Shown here: one piece after another, positions 1 through 11,815 of the stretch | How the letters are laid out: the number at the start of each line of letters is the position of its first letter | Position numbering within the stretch: the stretch's first letter is position 1 | DNA from: Nomascus leucogenys | Lineage: Eukaryota; Chordata; Mammalia; Primates; Hylobatidae | Assembly (NCBI RefSeq): GCF_006542625.1 | Contig: NC_044384.1 | Coordinates: 34,447,349-34,511,348, forward strand | Reading direction: 5' to 3' | Length of the DNA stretch: 64,000 nucleotides | Program-made: the position numbers and the translations under genes | Notes under the pieces: generated by a model | Told to the model about the DNA's origin: nothing | The model's input: only the letters and a program-made list of their open reading frames with translations | The model's database searches: none

Positions 1-254
1 GGTTGGGAGTTTGAGACCAGCCTGGCCAACATGGCAAAATCCCATCTCTACTAAAAACAAACAAACAAACAACAACCACAGAAACAGAAAAATTACCCCA
101 ACATGGTGGCACATGCCTGTAATCCCAGCTACTTGGGAGGCTGAGGCGGGACAATTGCTGGAACCCGGGAGGAGGAGGCTGCAGTGAGCTGAGATCACAC
201 CACTGCACTCCAGCCTGGGTGACAGAACAAGACTCCATCTCAAGAAAAAAAAAG
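1..254 (+). mobile_element. Alu SINE, 5' end cut by window edge
   Basis: The segment has the Alu core phrases in the sense direction: 'gagaccagcctggccaaca', 'cctgtaatcccagctacttg', 'cactgcactccagcctgg', then an A tail. The A-rich segment after 'ctctactaaaaa' is enlarged to a run of aaac units (about 52-95). It reads as an AluS-type copy. The first part of the left monomer lies outside the window. Confidence 0.95.
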
Positions 255-1735
255 GTATAAGAATTTAGTGAGAGCAATTTTGTCGTCACTTTGGAATGGT
301 GTCCCTGGGGTTAGGAACCCAATCGGTCCCCTATCTTTCCTTATCAGATTAGGTCACCAGAACTGTGCCACAAGAATATTGTTGCATCTGCTTCAGTGCA
401 CATTTTCACACAAGGACAGAGGGACAGGACCCATGTTGCTGACACGGTTGTTGACAAAAATAAATAACCTCTGTAAAAAAAGAGATTTTTTTGTGTATGT
501 GGGCCAGCGTGAGTTACTGTGGCCTGGGGAACAGTCTCAAGAGGTCCTGAGAAAGTGGGCCTGTGGTGGTGAGGTTATACATTGTTTTTGTACACTTTAG
601 GGAGGCAGAAATTGTAGGTAAAATCATGAATCAATACATGAAAGGTATACATTGGTTCAGCTAAAGAGGTGGGATAACTTGGCTGGGCACAGTGGCTCAT
701 GCCTGTAATTCCAGCACTTTGGGAGGCGGAGGCGGGCAGATCATGAAGTCAGAAGATCGAGACCATCTTGGCTAACATGGTGAAACCCCGTCTCTACTAA
801 AAAAATACAAAAATTTAGCTGGGTGTGGTAGCAAGCACCTGTAGTCCCAGCTAATCGGGAGGCTGAGGCAGAAGAATGGCATGAACCCAGGAAGCGGAGC
901 TTGCAGTGAGCCAAGATCGCTCCACTGCACTCCAGCCTGGGCGACAGAGTGAGACTCAGTCTCAAAAAAAAAAAAAAAAAAAAAAAAAACAGGTGGGATA
1001 ACTTGAATCGGGGGTAGTGGTTAGCTTACAGGTCATAGGTGGATTCAAAGATTTTCTGACTGGCAATTGGTTGAAAGAATTAAGCTTTGTCTATACACTT
1101 GAAGTCAGTAGAAAGAAATACTTGAGGTAAGATAAAAGGGGGTTGTGGAGAACGGGGTTCTTATTATGTAGATGAAGCCCCCAGGTTACAGCCTTCAGAA
1201 AGAAGTGGCAAATGTCTGTTTTGGGACCTTAAAAGGTGTCACATTCTTAATCTCTCCCAGATCTGGGAAAAGCCTGGCTGCATTGTTGGAGAATCTCTAC
1301 AGATGCAAATTTTCCCCACTAAAGATGGCTTTGCAGGGCCATTTCAAAATATACCAAAGAAATACATTGTGGGGTTACATATTTTGATTTCTTTTAGGGT
1401 CAGCTATCTGTCATGTGATGCTATGCCAGAGTCAGCTTAGAATTTGGTATCTTATTGGCAAAAGGAATCTGTTGTCAGTCTTCTGATCTCTATTTTATTA
1501 ATAGAGATCATGTTAGTGCTGGTCAGCTCTGCCTAAATTCCAAAGGGAGGAGGGTATAATGAGGAATAATGAGGCATGTCCCACCCGCTTTCCTGTCATG
1601 GCAGGGAATTCAGTTTTTCAGGTTTCTCTGGGGTTCTCTTGGCCCAGAGTGTGTCTGGTCAGTTGGTTGAGGAAGCTTAGGATTTTATTTTTGGCTTACA
1701 GGTTGTGTGACTGTTTTCATACTTGTCTGCTAATA
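255..1735 (+). mobile_element. ERVL-MaLR internal sequence (MST/THE1 type), split by an AluY
   Basis: Both sides of the AluY at 681-989 read as the non-coding internal region of a MaLR retrotransposon, in sense orientation. Recognisable stretches lie near 400-420 (tcacacaaggacagagggac), 640-660, 1040-1080 (gattttctgactggcaattg), 1165-1195 and 1400-1560. The end, near 1670-1700, is the A/T-rich segment that normally precedes the 3' LTR, but no LTR follows. No retroviral protein is encoded; MaLR internal regions largely lack such genes. Boundaries are approximate. Confidence 0.8.
681..989 (+). mobile_element. AluY, full length, inside the MaLR sequence
   Basis: A complete sense Alu of about 280 bp plus an A tail that runs to 989. 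Diagnostic AluY wording is present: 'cttggctaacatggtgaaac' in the left monomer and 'ggagcttgcagtgagcc' in the right. It is flanked by a perfect 14-bp target-site duplication, aggtgggataactt, at 667-680 and 991-1004, as expected for L1-driven retroposition. The interrupted MaLR sequence resumes directly after it. Confidence 0.97.
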
Positions 1736-1974
1736 AACTTGTATGCATATGGCAGAATTGAGTACTACATGGAGGGCTAACTACTTGGTAAATTATTACC
1801 TGGAAGCAAGTTAGTGGGAAAACTGGCATTTATCCCTCTTCTACCTTTTACTTTGGAGGCAACCAGCATCTACAAACCATAACTAAATAATCCGCATGGG
1901 TCACTTTGCAAGGAATTTCATGCCTCTTTGCATGTTGGTCTCCTCTACCAGATTGACCCTCCTTCATATTCCCC

Positions 1975-2310
1975 ATCCTAATTTATTCACATCCTTCCAA
2001 GCCTAGTTCAAGTACTCCTCAGAGCCAAAGAGTCTCCTGGCTACTCCAGCCCTTCTGAGTTCCTATTCTGAACTCCCATCCTGCTTGGAGCTGGAGGTAT
2101 ACAACCCAATACACGGTTATATAATCTAAGGGTTTTTTTTTTCTAAATATTTTTGTATGCACACTTAAAAAAAAAAAAAACTAGGCTATAAACATCCTGA
2201 GTGTGGAAATGTATTCCCCTTCCACTGGAGCCACTTTAACAGCCTAACCCCAAGGTAAATGCATATTGTATGCTCAGTAAATACTTGCTGGTCAATCAAC
2301 TGACTTAAGA
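1975..2310 (+). mobile_element. L2 LINE 3' end fragment
   Basis: Reads as the end of L2: a degraded 'cttccaagcctagttcaag' segment, a central poly-T/poly-A disturbance at 2131-2180, then the terminal 'tatgctcagtaaatacttg' motif. Divergence is high, as usual for this ancient family. Edges are uncertain by tens of bases. Confidence 0.6.
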
Positions 2311-2344
2311 ACCTGAACCAATAGGCCTTGAGCCTCCATGCATT

Positions 2345-2460
2345 TGAGCTGTGAGGAAAGACAGAGGCCAGTTGATGAAGGATGCTGAATTCCAGGCTGT
2401 AGATTTAGTTTTGGTGGTGGATGAAACTAGGAGCCATCATAGGCAGTTATTGTTACATTT
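2345..2460 (-). mobile_element. Possible L2 LINE fragment, antisense
   Basis: The wording 'gatgaaggatgctgaattcc' followed by 'aggagccatcataggcag' resembles antisense L2 interior ('ggagccattggag' type). Only a short match is visible, so this is tentative. Confidence 0.3.
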
Positions 2461-3784
2461 ACATGTGAAATATGGGACCAGAGGAACAATCCCAGAACAT
2501 CTGCCCAGGGCTGGAGGCCAATACATATCCTCCCCATGTGACTCAGGGATCTATGAATGCACTCTTCCTGCTCTGTTGGCAATGAGGTAACAGAGGGACA
2601 GAGGCAAGATCCAGGGGGAAAATTGATGAAATGAAAGAGACATTACTAGGTGCACCACCCGAGAGCAGTTGATTTCTAGGTTCTGAATATTGTGCTGTAA
2701 ATATCAGCATGTTAGGATCTCAGTGGGAGAAAGGGCCCTCCATGATCACCTGGCTCAGCCTCCTGCCCAGTGCAGGATTATTAACTATGGCAGGCTGATG
2801 TTAATTAGGGTCCCTTGCTACTTCCCCTGTAAATCTCCTTTTCTCAAGGGTCTGTCCCTCAACTTTTATATCCAGTTAGGCTACCGCCCAGAGGACATTT
2901 TCCCAGTTCAAATACCCTTTTGTTTTCTTTTGGATTCACTTCTTTTAAATGTTTTCCTTACGAACAAGGCAACACAAAAGCGGGTGTCCAGGTGGTGCAC
3001 GTTGTATCTCCTTTGCTACCCCTCATTTTTCTAATTAATTGGTCCATTTTCAAAGCAAAAGCTGGCAGGCACTTGCTCCTTTAGGGTCTTTCTAAACCTG
3101 CCAAAAACAGCCATGTTAAAAAACCTATTTTATTACTAGGTTTTCCAGAGTTACAGCCTCTCTCATTCCAACCAGCTTGGCGAGAAGGAGGCCAAAACAC
3201 AGATTAAGCCATTTTCTCCTCGTTATCGCCCCATTAAGCATGCAAAGATGCCGAGGAAGCCCAGCGCTTCATCTACCTGTTCTGGCCAGGGAACCAGCAA
3301 GAATTTAGCACCTTCCTCTGAAAGGAGCCGTTTATCCAAAGAGTCAGGGAGAGGCTCCTCCTTTCCTGGCTGGAAGAGGAAACCCTACAAGTAAAATGCA
3401 GTAAAACATTTGCGGCTCAGAACCTGTGGGGAATGAACCATTCTGGCAAGAAAAGTTTTTCAGGTTTCTTACGGTGACTTCCTTAGTCTTCAAAATTCAA
3501 AATAATTCTAGCTATTTTGGAAATTTCTGTAGGGTATATTCTGTATTTCCATGTCTTCTTAAATAGAGAATACTCACCACAAGTTGTTCTTGTCTTTATT
3601 GCTGAGAGCCATCTTTATTGACATCTATTCTTATGGCTTAAATGAATAATGTGAGGCATGAAAGACTGGTGGTTACACCCAGGATGCAAAACGCTTTGCA
3701 TTCTCATACCTGCATATAATAGTGTTTATGCCTCCTTCCTCTATTGCAGTCGATGAATCTACCTTCAATAGATGTCCTCAAAAG
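2461..3784. other. Unassigned sequence, no gene seen
   Basis: I recognise no exon and no firm repeat here. 3060-3440 is low in obvious repeats and has CpGs retained near 3180-3330; it could be constrained non-coding DNA, but nothing in the sequence alone proves that. Confidence 0.4.
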
Positions 3785-4185
3785 AGCATCTAATTTACAC
3801 ACACAACAACTTGGATGTATCTCAAAGTAATCTTGCTAAGTGAAAGAAGCTAGACAAAAAGAAATAAAAGAAGGAAAGAATGAAAAAGATGCCACACTGT
3901 GTTGATTCCATTTATACGAAACTCTAGCAAGGGCAAAGTCATCTGTTGTGACAAAAAGCTGATCAGAGGCTGCTCAGAGTGGGTGGCAGGGGAGGAAAAG
4001 GAGTAGGAAGGATGGAAAGGAGGGATGACAAAGGGGCATAAGGTAATTTGGGAGGAAGATAGACACTTCATTATTTTGATTGTGGTGATGGTAGCAATTG
4101 CATACTTTAAAAAGTGCCATTTATTTTATATTGTACTTCTGTAAAGCTGTTTAAATATGTACATATGTAAATAAAAACTGCACAC
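3785..4185 (+). mobile_element. L1M LINE 3' end
   Basis: Shows the order typical of old L1M 3' ends: 'aacttggatgtatctcaaag', 'gctaagtgaaagaagc', a 'gattccatttatacgaaa' segment, a G-rich part at 3970-4060, then 'attgtggtgatggtagca' and an AT-rich end. It is diverged and lacks a clear A tail. Confidence 0.75.
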
Positions 4186-4424
4186 TTATTCACCAAAATT
4201 CTTGTGGGAGCACTTCAGTACCAAGTCAGGAGGTGAACATTTAAGTGAGAAGAGGGAGGTGGAAGAGACAGGCAGAACACAGGGCTTTCTGGGTAGACCC
4301 CTCAGCCAGCAGGCATTGGGGGGCAGCTGCTCTGTGGTGTGCAGATCCCAAAGAAAAGATGAATGCCAGTCACAGTCACCATTCACCTAGGGCTACCTGC
4401 GCTGCAGGCTTGCTCCCAGCATTT

Positions 4425-4530
4425 CACAGCTACTGACTCATTTACTCCTCAGGACAACTCCAGGACACAGAGGAGCAAAAATTTTTAACCTATTTTATGG
4501 ATAAAAGAAAAGAAAGATCAAGGCAAAATG
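4425..4530 (-). mobile_element. MIR SINE fragment, antisense
   Basis: The phrases 'ctcatttactcctcaggaca' and 'ttttaacctattttatgga' match antisense MIR core ('attatccccattttacagat' type). It is short and diverged. Confidence 0.5.
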
Positions 4531-5324
4531 GGTTCTAAATGTGAGGGGTCATCTAGAATGTACATCCAAAAGATGATTTCCAAAGTTCTGTGATTTTACA
4601 GACCAAGATGGACCCACAGAAGTAAATACATTTATACATTATTGTGACGAACGTGCTTAAGAACTTTCTTTCTAATTCTTCAGGTGGTGTAATGGGAATT
4701 TGGTAACTTCTTTTACTACTGCCACTGTAGTACAGGAAGTTTCCAGAATTACAAAAAAAAAAAGAGGAATATATGTGGCTGTCACATGAACTGAAACATG
4801 TGGCTACTGCATGCACATCCCCAATGTCTCCAATGCTTCCTCATGCTACTGGTTAGGGTCTAAAGTGTTTGTAATGGAGGGTTAACAGGAAATTCTCATT
4901 CAACAGACAAAGCAAAATGCAATTGTTCTTTGGGGTCCTAATATGCAGACTTCCACTTACAATAAAGGGCAATGAATGTGATTCAATTTTTATATAGGTT
5001 CTTCTATTATATCACTGATTACCCACAAATCCTGGAGCAAACCATTCAGAATTGACCACTCCTCAAGGAACAAAAGCAACACAGGCTTTTGAATAGGATG
5101 CTGAACAAATAGGATGCCAGAAATAGTCCCTTTACCTTAAATTATTAGTTTCTACAAGAAGAAACTGAGACTAAAGTCAGAACCTGTTTGTATAGTATAC
5201 CACCATGTACAGTAAACTATATATAGTTCTCATTATAAAATTGGGCTTCATCAATTTCAACAGACACTTTTTTAGGTTAAAAAACATTCCAAAGATTATT
5301 ATTAATAGGTGTCAATACTGGGTG
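4531..5324. other. Unassigned AT-rich sequence
   Basis: No gene or confident repeat recognised. It contains an A12-type run near 4751-4762. Confidence 0.4.
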
Positions 5325-5385
5325 GGCTTAGTACAGAGCTCAGTGCCTGGCACCCAATAAACACTTAGCAAATTAATGAATGGAG
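5325..5385 (+). mobile_element. Possible L2 3' terminus
   Basis: 'cagtgcctggcacccaataa' followed by 'acacttagcaaattaatgaa' matches the L2/MIR 3' end pattern ('gcacatagtaggtgctcaataaa' type). The piece is too short to separate L2 from MIR. Confidence 0.45.
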
Positions 5386-6648
5386 TCAACAACCTCTTGC
5401 CCAAAACAAGCACAAACTTTAGCTTAACCTTGCCCTCTAATTTGACAAGGCATGTTAAAGACTAGTTGGCTATAAGTGGCATAAGCTCCTTTAGACAGAG
5501 CAGGAGTTTACACCCCTTCAAACTTCCCACCATGCCAAGCAAAAAGGTGATGTTCTTCATGAGCCTTCAGTAAAGATTCATGAGTTAACTGATTGCAATT
5601 TACTGACTCTACAATATTTCTCAAGACCAGTTCTGGTACAGATCTACTGTTATTTTCTAGGCATATTGTAGAATATAAATTATACTGTCAATACAAATTA
5701 AAGGGCATTAAACTATGCTTTGAATTTCAAGAAAATATCCTTAAAAATTTCTGTTAGATAGCTCCTACCTGTGTTATGACTCTTTCCCAAGTATCTCTTT
5801 TCTAGTATAATAACTCCTACAGATTTACTCTTAGAGTCAGTCACTGGCTTTATTGCATACTGTAGCCACTATTACAAATACAGATTTTTTTTTGCCTCTA
5901 TCTAAATATTTTCATCTCTTGATTCCAAACTCCTCTGCTTGATCCTCTGAGAAGGCAAATAATTTCTTCTGTCAATGGATATGATTCCCCAGAAGATATT
6001 GATGCATTTGGGAGTATAATTTGGCTGAGGAAGGAGATAACCTGAAACCACAAACCACCCTAAACACTCTATTATTAGCAAAGAGAAAAAAGCCAAATTG
6101 AGTTGGAGAAAAGCCTTGCCGAATGATAAATTGCCAGAGCTGTGTAGCTCAGGAGATTTCAGCCCATTTACCCCAGCTGCATTTTTATGAATTCTTCAGG
6201 AAAGAACTTTGAAATAGAAAGACTAATAGGATCTGAACGACTGCATTTGCTCCCAAAGGTGGCCTGAATCTTGAGAAACATGGCTGGGAAATTCAACGTG
6301 CAAATGTTGCCAGGACCAAGCCCTTATGTTGCTCTCCTCGTGCAAAATTGTGTCACCCCAATGGTTGCCAGCACTTTTATTTCAATCTAAGCTCTGGACT
6401 TAGTTTAGGAACCATAATTCCAAAAATGTCTCTGCAGGCCAAGATAGCAGTTGTCAACCTGGATTGAGACTTTGACTCAACTTTGCAATTTTTTATTCCT
6501 CTTTGGGTTTTTAATTCTCTTTGATGTATAGTTATGTGTGTATTTGTCTTATTTCCTCTCTTCTACTATTTTGGAAGTCTCTTGAAAGAAGTTCCTACAG
6601 CAACTATCCAGGACCTGGTCCTTAATTATTAGTGGGCACAATAATATA
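5386..6648. other. Unassigned sequence, no gene seen
   Basis: AT-rich DNA without recognisable exon or repeat. A retained-CpG patch lies around 6220-6350. The only longer reading frame near here (antisense, 6549-6923) extends into MER2 and is not a gene. Confidence 0.4.
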
Positions 6649-6973
6649 CAGTCATTCCTTAGTATTTGTGGGAGATTGGGCAAGACCTCCCAAGGATACC
6701 AAAATCCATGGATACTCAACTCCCTTATATAAAATGGTGTATTTTCATATAACCTATACACATCCTTCCATGTAACTTTAATTATCTTTAGATTACTTAT
6801 AATACCTAATACAATGCAAATGCTATATAAATAGTTATGTTGTATAGGGAATAGCGACAAGAAAAGAAGTTTGTACATGTTTAGTACAGGTGCAATTTTT
6901 TTTTTCAAATATTTTTGATCCACAGTTGGTTGAATCTACAGATGTATAACCCACAGATACAGAGGGCCAACTG
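6649..6973 (+). mobile_element. MER2, Tigger-type DNA transposon
   Basis: A full-length non-autonomous element of 325 bp, close to the usual MER2 length of about 345. It begins cagtcattccttagtatttg and ends with the inverted counterpart gggccaactg. It has the internal phrases 'taccaaaatccatggatact' and 'aatacctaatacaatgcaaa'. It is flanked by the TA target duplication (6647-6648 and 6974-6975) expected of Tc1/mariner-class elements. It has no coding capacity. Confidence 0.93.
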
Positions 6974-6975
6974 TA

Positions 6976-7456
6976 TTTGAAACCAGAATTGATTGCCAAG
7001 GATAAATCCAGCAGTATGAAAACAAAGTAAATCCACCACATTAGTTGATTGGAATGTTACAGCTTCCCTTGACTTCAGAGAAGTTTTAGAAGAGAGGTAA
7101 GAGTAGACATGGATTTTGAAGGGGACAGGATTTATTCTTTACAAACAGCTAAGTTTTTTAGACCCACCCAGCTGCCACTCAAGAGCAGAAATGAGGCTTC
7201 TCATTGTTAACCCCACCTGTTGTCTGCACAGAGGAAGGTCAAATATGGCCTGAACTCCAAAGATAAGAAGAGATCGCTTCATATTTAGAAGTAAAATATG
7301 TTTGTTTTCCCGGAATATTTCAGAGCAGGTCTGAGTGTTTTGTGTTTGTGTTTTTGGTGCAGGAAAATAGATGGAACAAGAATGCTAGAATGTTGAGGAT
7401 CGTTCAAGTAATGGTACATGACGGCATATATACTATTCTATTTTATGTATGTTTGA
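6976..7456. other. Unassigned sequence
   Basis: No gene or repeat recognised between MER2 and the AluY. Confidence 0.4.
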
Positions 7457-7466
7457 AGGATTAAAT

Positions 7467-7764
7467 TTTTTTTTTTTTTTTTGAGACAGAGTCTCGCTCT
7501 GTCACCCAGGCTGGAATGCAGTGGCGCGATCTCGGCTCACTGTAACCTCCGCCTCCTGGGTTCACGCCATTCTCCTGCCTCAGCCTCCCAAGTAGCTGGG
7601 ACTACAGGTGCCCGCCACCACGCCCGACTAATTTTTTTTGTGTTTTTAGTACATACAGGGTTTCATGTGTTAGCCAAGATGGTCTCGATCTCCTGACCTC
7701 GTGATCCGCCCGCCTCGGCCTCCCAAAGTGCTGGGATTACAGGCATGAGCAACTGCACCCGGCC
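7467..7764 (-). mobile_element. AluY, antisense, full length
   Basis: Begins with a T run (antisense A tail), then 'gagacagagtctcgctctgt', 'ggttcacgccattctcctgc' and 'gacctcgtgatccgcccgcc', which are AluY-type positions. It ends at ggcc. A 10-bp target duplication, aggattaaat, lies at 7457-7466 and 7765-7774. CpGs are partly retained, which fits a young insertion. Confidence 0.96.
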
Positions 7765-7774
7765 AGGATTAAAT

Positions 7775-8190
7775 ATTTTTTAAATTATGTAAAAACTAAA
7801 AAAGAGAGGGTTACTTCTTTGCCATCTTTAGAAACTTGCTGAGGGAAGAGCAGCTCCATGCTTCTTGTCAAAATTTTTATGTAGTTTTAAAATAATTTTG
7901 TATTTGTATAAGGGGATATTACAGGAGACTTGGCTTTAGGTTTTACTTCACTGGGTTCCCAAATCTGAAGACAAAGGGAGTTAGATGTCCGTATATTCTA
8001 AAGACGGATGCCTGAACATCGATGCTGTACTTGCTAGGAATATGGCTGTTGTGGCTTGAATGGTGTCATATATGTCTCCAATTATTTTATCCAAAAGTCT
8101 TACAGAATTTAGGGCACAAAAATATCAATAATTTTAGCTATGTATTTTCTTATGTTCCTTGGGTTTTATATCACCATTTGTGTATTTTTT
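7775..8190. other. Unassigned sequence
   Basis: No gene or repeat recognised in this AT-rich interval. Confidence 0.4.
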
Positions 8191-8395
8191 CAATCACATA
8201 TTTTTTGAAAATGCATGAAGCACTTCCATGTTTGTGTGGTATGTGTCATTTTATCCTCACAACAACCACATAAATTCAAGAAGGCAGAGATTATCCCAAA
8301 CTTTCAGCTCAAGAATTGTGGACTCGGTGCAATGGCTTCTCTAGCTAGTGAGTGTCAATGAAAGACTTGATCCAGAATCTTGATCTTCTTATTTC
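8191..8395 (-). mobile_element. MIR SINE, antisense
   Basis: 'cattttatcctcacaacaac' followed by 'gagattatcccaaactttca' and 'ctagctagtgagtgtcaatg' is the antisense MIR core and tRNA-derived part, diverged. Confidence 0.7.
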
Positions 8396-9080
8396 AAACC
8401 CAATATTCTCTTTCGCTAATACAAGACTTTCTGAATTGGAAATGGCCCAAGGGACAGCATGTTAAGGGTCTGGCAGGAGAGTGAAGACTTGCCTGGGTGC
8501 ATCGCATCCATGACCTCACATCTGCGTGCAGAGCTGAAAAAGGATCTGTGTGTGCTAATTCATGAAGTCCATACTCCATGTTCCTGTGGGCTATTTGGGA
8601 TGGGCAAGCATTCTGCCTTTAGTATATCCTCTATCACTCAAAGATAGGGCATGACTAACATTCCACGTTCATCACTCCTCAGCCTCTGGCAACCATGCAC
8701 CATCATCACTTACACACAAAAATGTTTTCCCAGCCTCCCATCAGAAGGCCATGTGCTCTGAAATGCAGCCTCAAGCCTAATGATAAATTTTTCCCCAGCT
8801 ACCCACACTCTTTTGCCTGTGACCAATTGTCTGTGACCAATTTCAAGTCCAGCTGGACAGGCTTAGGGATACAATTGGAAGCCAAAAAAAGAGCCTGTCT
8901 TGATGTAACACAAGCACCAAAGTCACAGTCATGGCTCTGGCCTCACTAGCTCCTTGCTTGACCCCACTGAATGAGCTGGCTGGGATATCAGTTCTGCTTG
9001 CTTTCCAGGTCTCAGCTTATACCCAAAGACTCATCAACTAAGCAGGTTCGGACCCACCTTCAGTCACTGAAATCCAAAAT
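8396..9080. other. Unassigned sequence
   Basis: No gene or repeat recognised. Several short overlapping reading frames at 8394-8949 show no protein family resemblance. Confidence 0.4.
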
Positions 9081-9235
9081 TATTTAATTCTTTGGGCCTT
9101 AGTTTCCTCATCTGTAGAATGAGATACTTATTTTCTCTTTGCTGAATGGTTATGAAGGTTAAGTGAGATTATGTATATAAAGCACTTGTCACTGCCAGGA
9201 TAACCTCAATAAATGGTGTCCATGATAGCAAGGAT
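9081..9235 (+). mobile_element. MIR SINE 3' half
   Basis: 'gccttagtttcctcatctgt', 'agaatgagatacttatt', 'gaaggttaagtgagattatg' and 'ctcaataaatggtg' follow the MIR order from its core to the 3' end. Confidence 0.85.
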
Positions 9236-9412
9236 GATAATAAGTTTACAAGTATTATTTATTATATTGCAAACCATGACGACTTGGAATTTAAACTGGG
9301 TGTCTGCTTAGTTGAGTTTACCTAAGTTTCTGTTTGCTTGTTTGTTTTGGCTCCATGCATGTATAGTATCTCCTTCTATCTTTTTCCTTCCCAAATAAAC
9401 ATCTGTTTCTGG

Positions 9413-9570
9413 TCAAGCACTATGCTGGGCACTGTGGGAGTTACAAAGAAGAGAAAGATGCACTTCCAGACTTGCAGGCATTTAGAATCTCACAGCAGAG
9501 GCAAGGTATACATATTTTAAACAATTGGATAACAACACAGCCTGGTGGCAATTGAGAAAAAGTGGGAAAA
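9413..9570 (-). mobile_element. L2 LINE fragment, antisense
   Basis: 'caagcactatgctgggcact' then 'gcatttagaatctcacagca' corresponds to antisense L2 3' sequence ('tgtgccaggcactgttctag ... gagcttacattctagtg'). Confidence 0.6.
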
Positions 9571-11394
9571 AAAAAACCTTTCATTCTTGCTCCATTGAGT
9601 CTTACCCCCTCCTTATAAATTACCTCGGGCGTCATTCACTAGCTTTGGCCCCAAATGCTCAAGCACATTTCTAAGTGGAAGCTTCCCTGGGACACAGTCT
9701 TTTCTATTTGTAGATGGTGTTGTAGCCTGCAAATTGATGGTTATTTGAAGATATGCTAGGGAGGAGGACAGGGATCACTGTAGAGGCGGGGTGCTGCCAG
9801 CATGCACACATACACACTCATCATCCCTAAGGCTCCCCAAGTTCAGTCTCTTTGAAATGAACTTGCCTCACCATCTTGCAAGAAATATATAATTGTATGG
9901 CCATTTCCTCCATCATAATCTGCTCCATAATACAGAAGAAATGCTACCTTGCCAAAGGAAATAAGACATTGGCAATCAGCATCTCTCCCCAGACCTTGTC
10001 AAAGAGCCATAACTGTAACAAAATAAACAAATAGATCATCAAAACATTTCTTTTCCCTTTCCCCTCACTTGTCTCCTTTTTTTCTTTCACTTTGAATGCT
10101 CCATTAGAGTGTAGAAAATTTCACAGTTTTCTCCAGCTCTGGAAAAATCGTTAGGCCCTTCTGCTGGTCGGCTTTGGAAACATTTGGAACAAATTATCTC
10201 TACTTTTGGAATCTGAATAAAGGAATGTGAGCTTCACTGGAGAAATGTGAAATCTAGGGCGGGATTCGCAAAATGGTTTAAGGTTTGCTTTTGCACACAT
10301 ACTTTTTTTGAGTTTGTTTGGGTTTGGAACGTATTATAAGAAAAATAACAAGATTTGCAATGTGCTTTTCATAATTCCTTTGCTTTTCATAAAAACCAAT
10401 TGGCTCCTCCTCCAGTGCTCCCCCATCACCTTGCAGGAGGAGCTCCCATCTTTAGTGTTAGGCATATGCTTCTTACATAACATGAAATCTACCAGTTAGG
10501 GTCAAGGAAGAGAAGGAAGATTTTCTGGGAACTTGTTCTTTACCAAATCACAAATTTAATCCTATTGTTATTCTATCAACTTCTTGATGTCCAAATACCC
10601 CTCCAAGAAGTTGATGCAGCCCCTGAGGGAGTTACTGAGACTTCATGAATCTCAAGACTGAGTTGTCTTATCTGAGCTCAAGAGCAGCTGTCTCAGGGCA
10701 TAACCTCAGTGCAACTGAAGCCCTGAAAAGGCTCTGACAGAGTTGGCTTTTGTCCTGTGCTAGTATCCATGGCTTTGCCCATCATTCCTGTCTCTGGCCC
10801 TGTGGTTGATGTTCAGTGATAACAAACACAGACCTCCTACCTGAGCCACAAGCAGCATTCCCTGAGACGCTTTTGCTGGGGACCCCAGGGCCTCACTTCC
10901 TTTTTGCTCTGCAGACACAAGCACCTTCAGGAGGAGAACGCACTTGCTTTCATATGAGAGGCAGGAATAAAGAGTCAGATAAACAGGCCTGGGAAAAGGG
11001 AGCATGAGGAGGAAAGGGAACAGAGAGCTCTAAAGCCTTTGTTCCAGGAGGAAAACCCTTAAGGAACATTTTTTTTTTCTTCCACTTTGTTTTTTCAGTT
11101 GCCAAGAGGGCTATGTTTACCAAACCTGCTTAATTGTCTGGATAGTATATTTCCAACATTCTCTTCAGCTGTCCCCATATAAACATGATATCTGTCAAGT
11201 CATGTCCTTCTCATTTTTAGTTCAGAGAAAGGTAGGCACCATAATCTTTCTATAGTTTATGAAGCCTCATTCAGAGGCTCTCTATGAATTTACCAAGCCT
11301 TATCATTCCCTTCCCTCACTCCTACCCCTACAATTTAGGTAAATATACATCACACCCAACCAATGACATGATAAAAGTGCCTGGCCTAGTCCAT
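9571..11394. other. Unassigned unique sequence with one short hairpin
   Basis: No gene recognised. A 12-bp perfect inverted repeat lies at 10575-10586 / 10604-10615. 10080-10300 is repeat-free and compositionally even, with retained CpGs (for example near 10150-10265). Confidence 0.4.
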
Positions 11395-11815
11395 CAAAGG
11401 ATACGTACATAAACAAAAAGGAAGAAAATTCTGACACATGCTACAATGTAGACGAACCTTGAAAACCTTATGCTGTGTGAAAGAAGCCAGACACAAAAGG
11501 ACAAATATGTGTATGATTCCACTTACATGAAGTACCTAGAGTAGTCAGATTCATAGAGACAGAGGTAGAATAGAGGGTACCAGGGACTGTAATGCGGAGG
11601 AGAAGAGATTGAGGGTTTTTGAATGGGTAAAGAATTCCTATTTGAGTACGCTTTCTGTTTGGGATGATGAAAAAGGTCTGGAGATGGATAGTGGTGATGG
11701 TTGCGTGGCATTGTGAATGTACTTAATACCACTGAGCTGTCTCATTTAGCATGGTACACTCAGCTACATTTAGCATGGTAAAAATGGTAAAATTTGTATG
11801 TAAATTTTACCGAAA
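11395..11815 (+). mobile_element. L1M LINE 3' end
   Basis: Clear order of L1M 3' sequence: 'acatgctacaatgtagacga', 'ttatgctgtgtgaaagaagc', 'gtatgattccacttacatga', 'gatggatagtggtgatggtt', 'ccactgagctg', then an AT-rich end. The end also holds two perfect 14-bp copies of catttagcatggta (11743-11756, 11767-11780). Confidence 0.85.

Noticed and set aside
255..1735. Functional provirus
   Set aside because: Only non-coding MaLR internal sequence without flanking LTRs is present, and it is broken by an AluY.
6549..7041. Two antisense frames of 124 and 68 codons
   Set aside because: They run through MER2, a non-autonomous element with no coding capacity.
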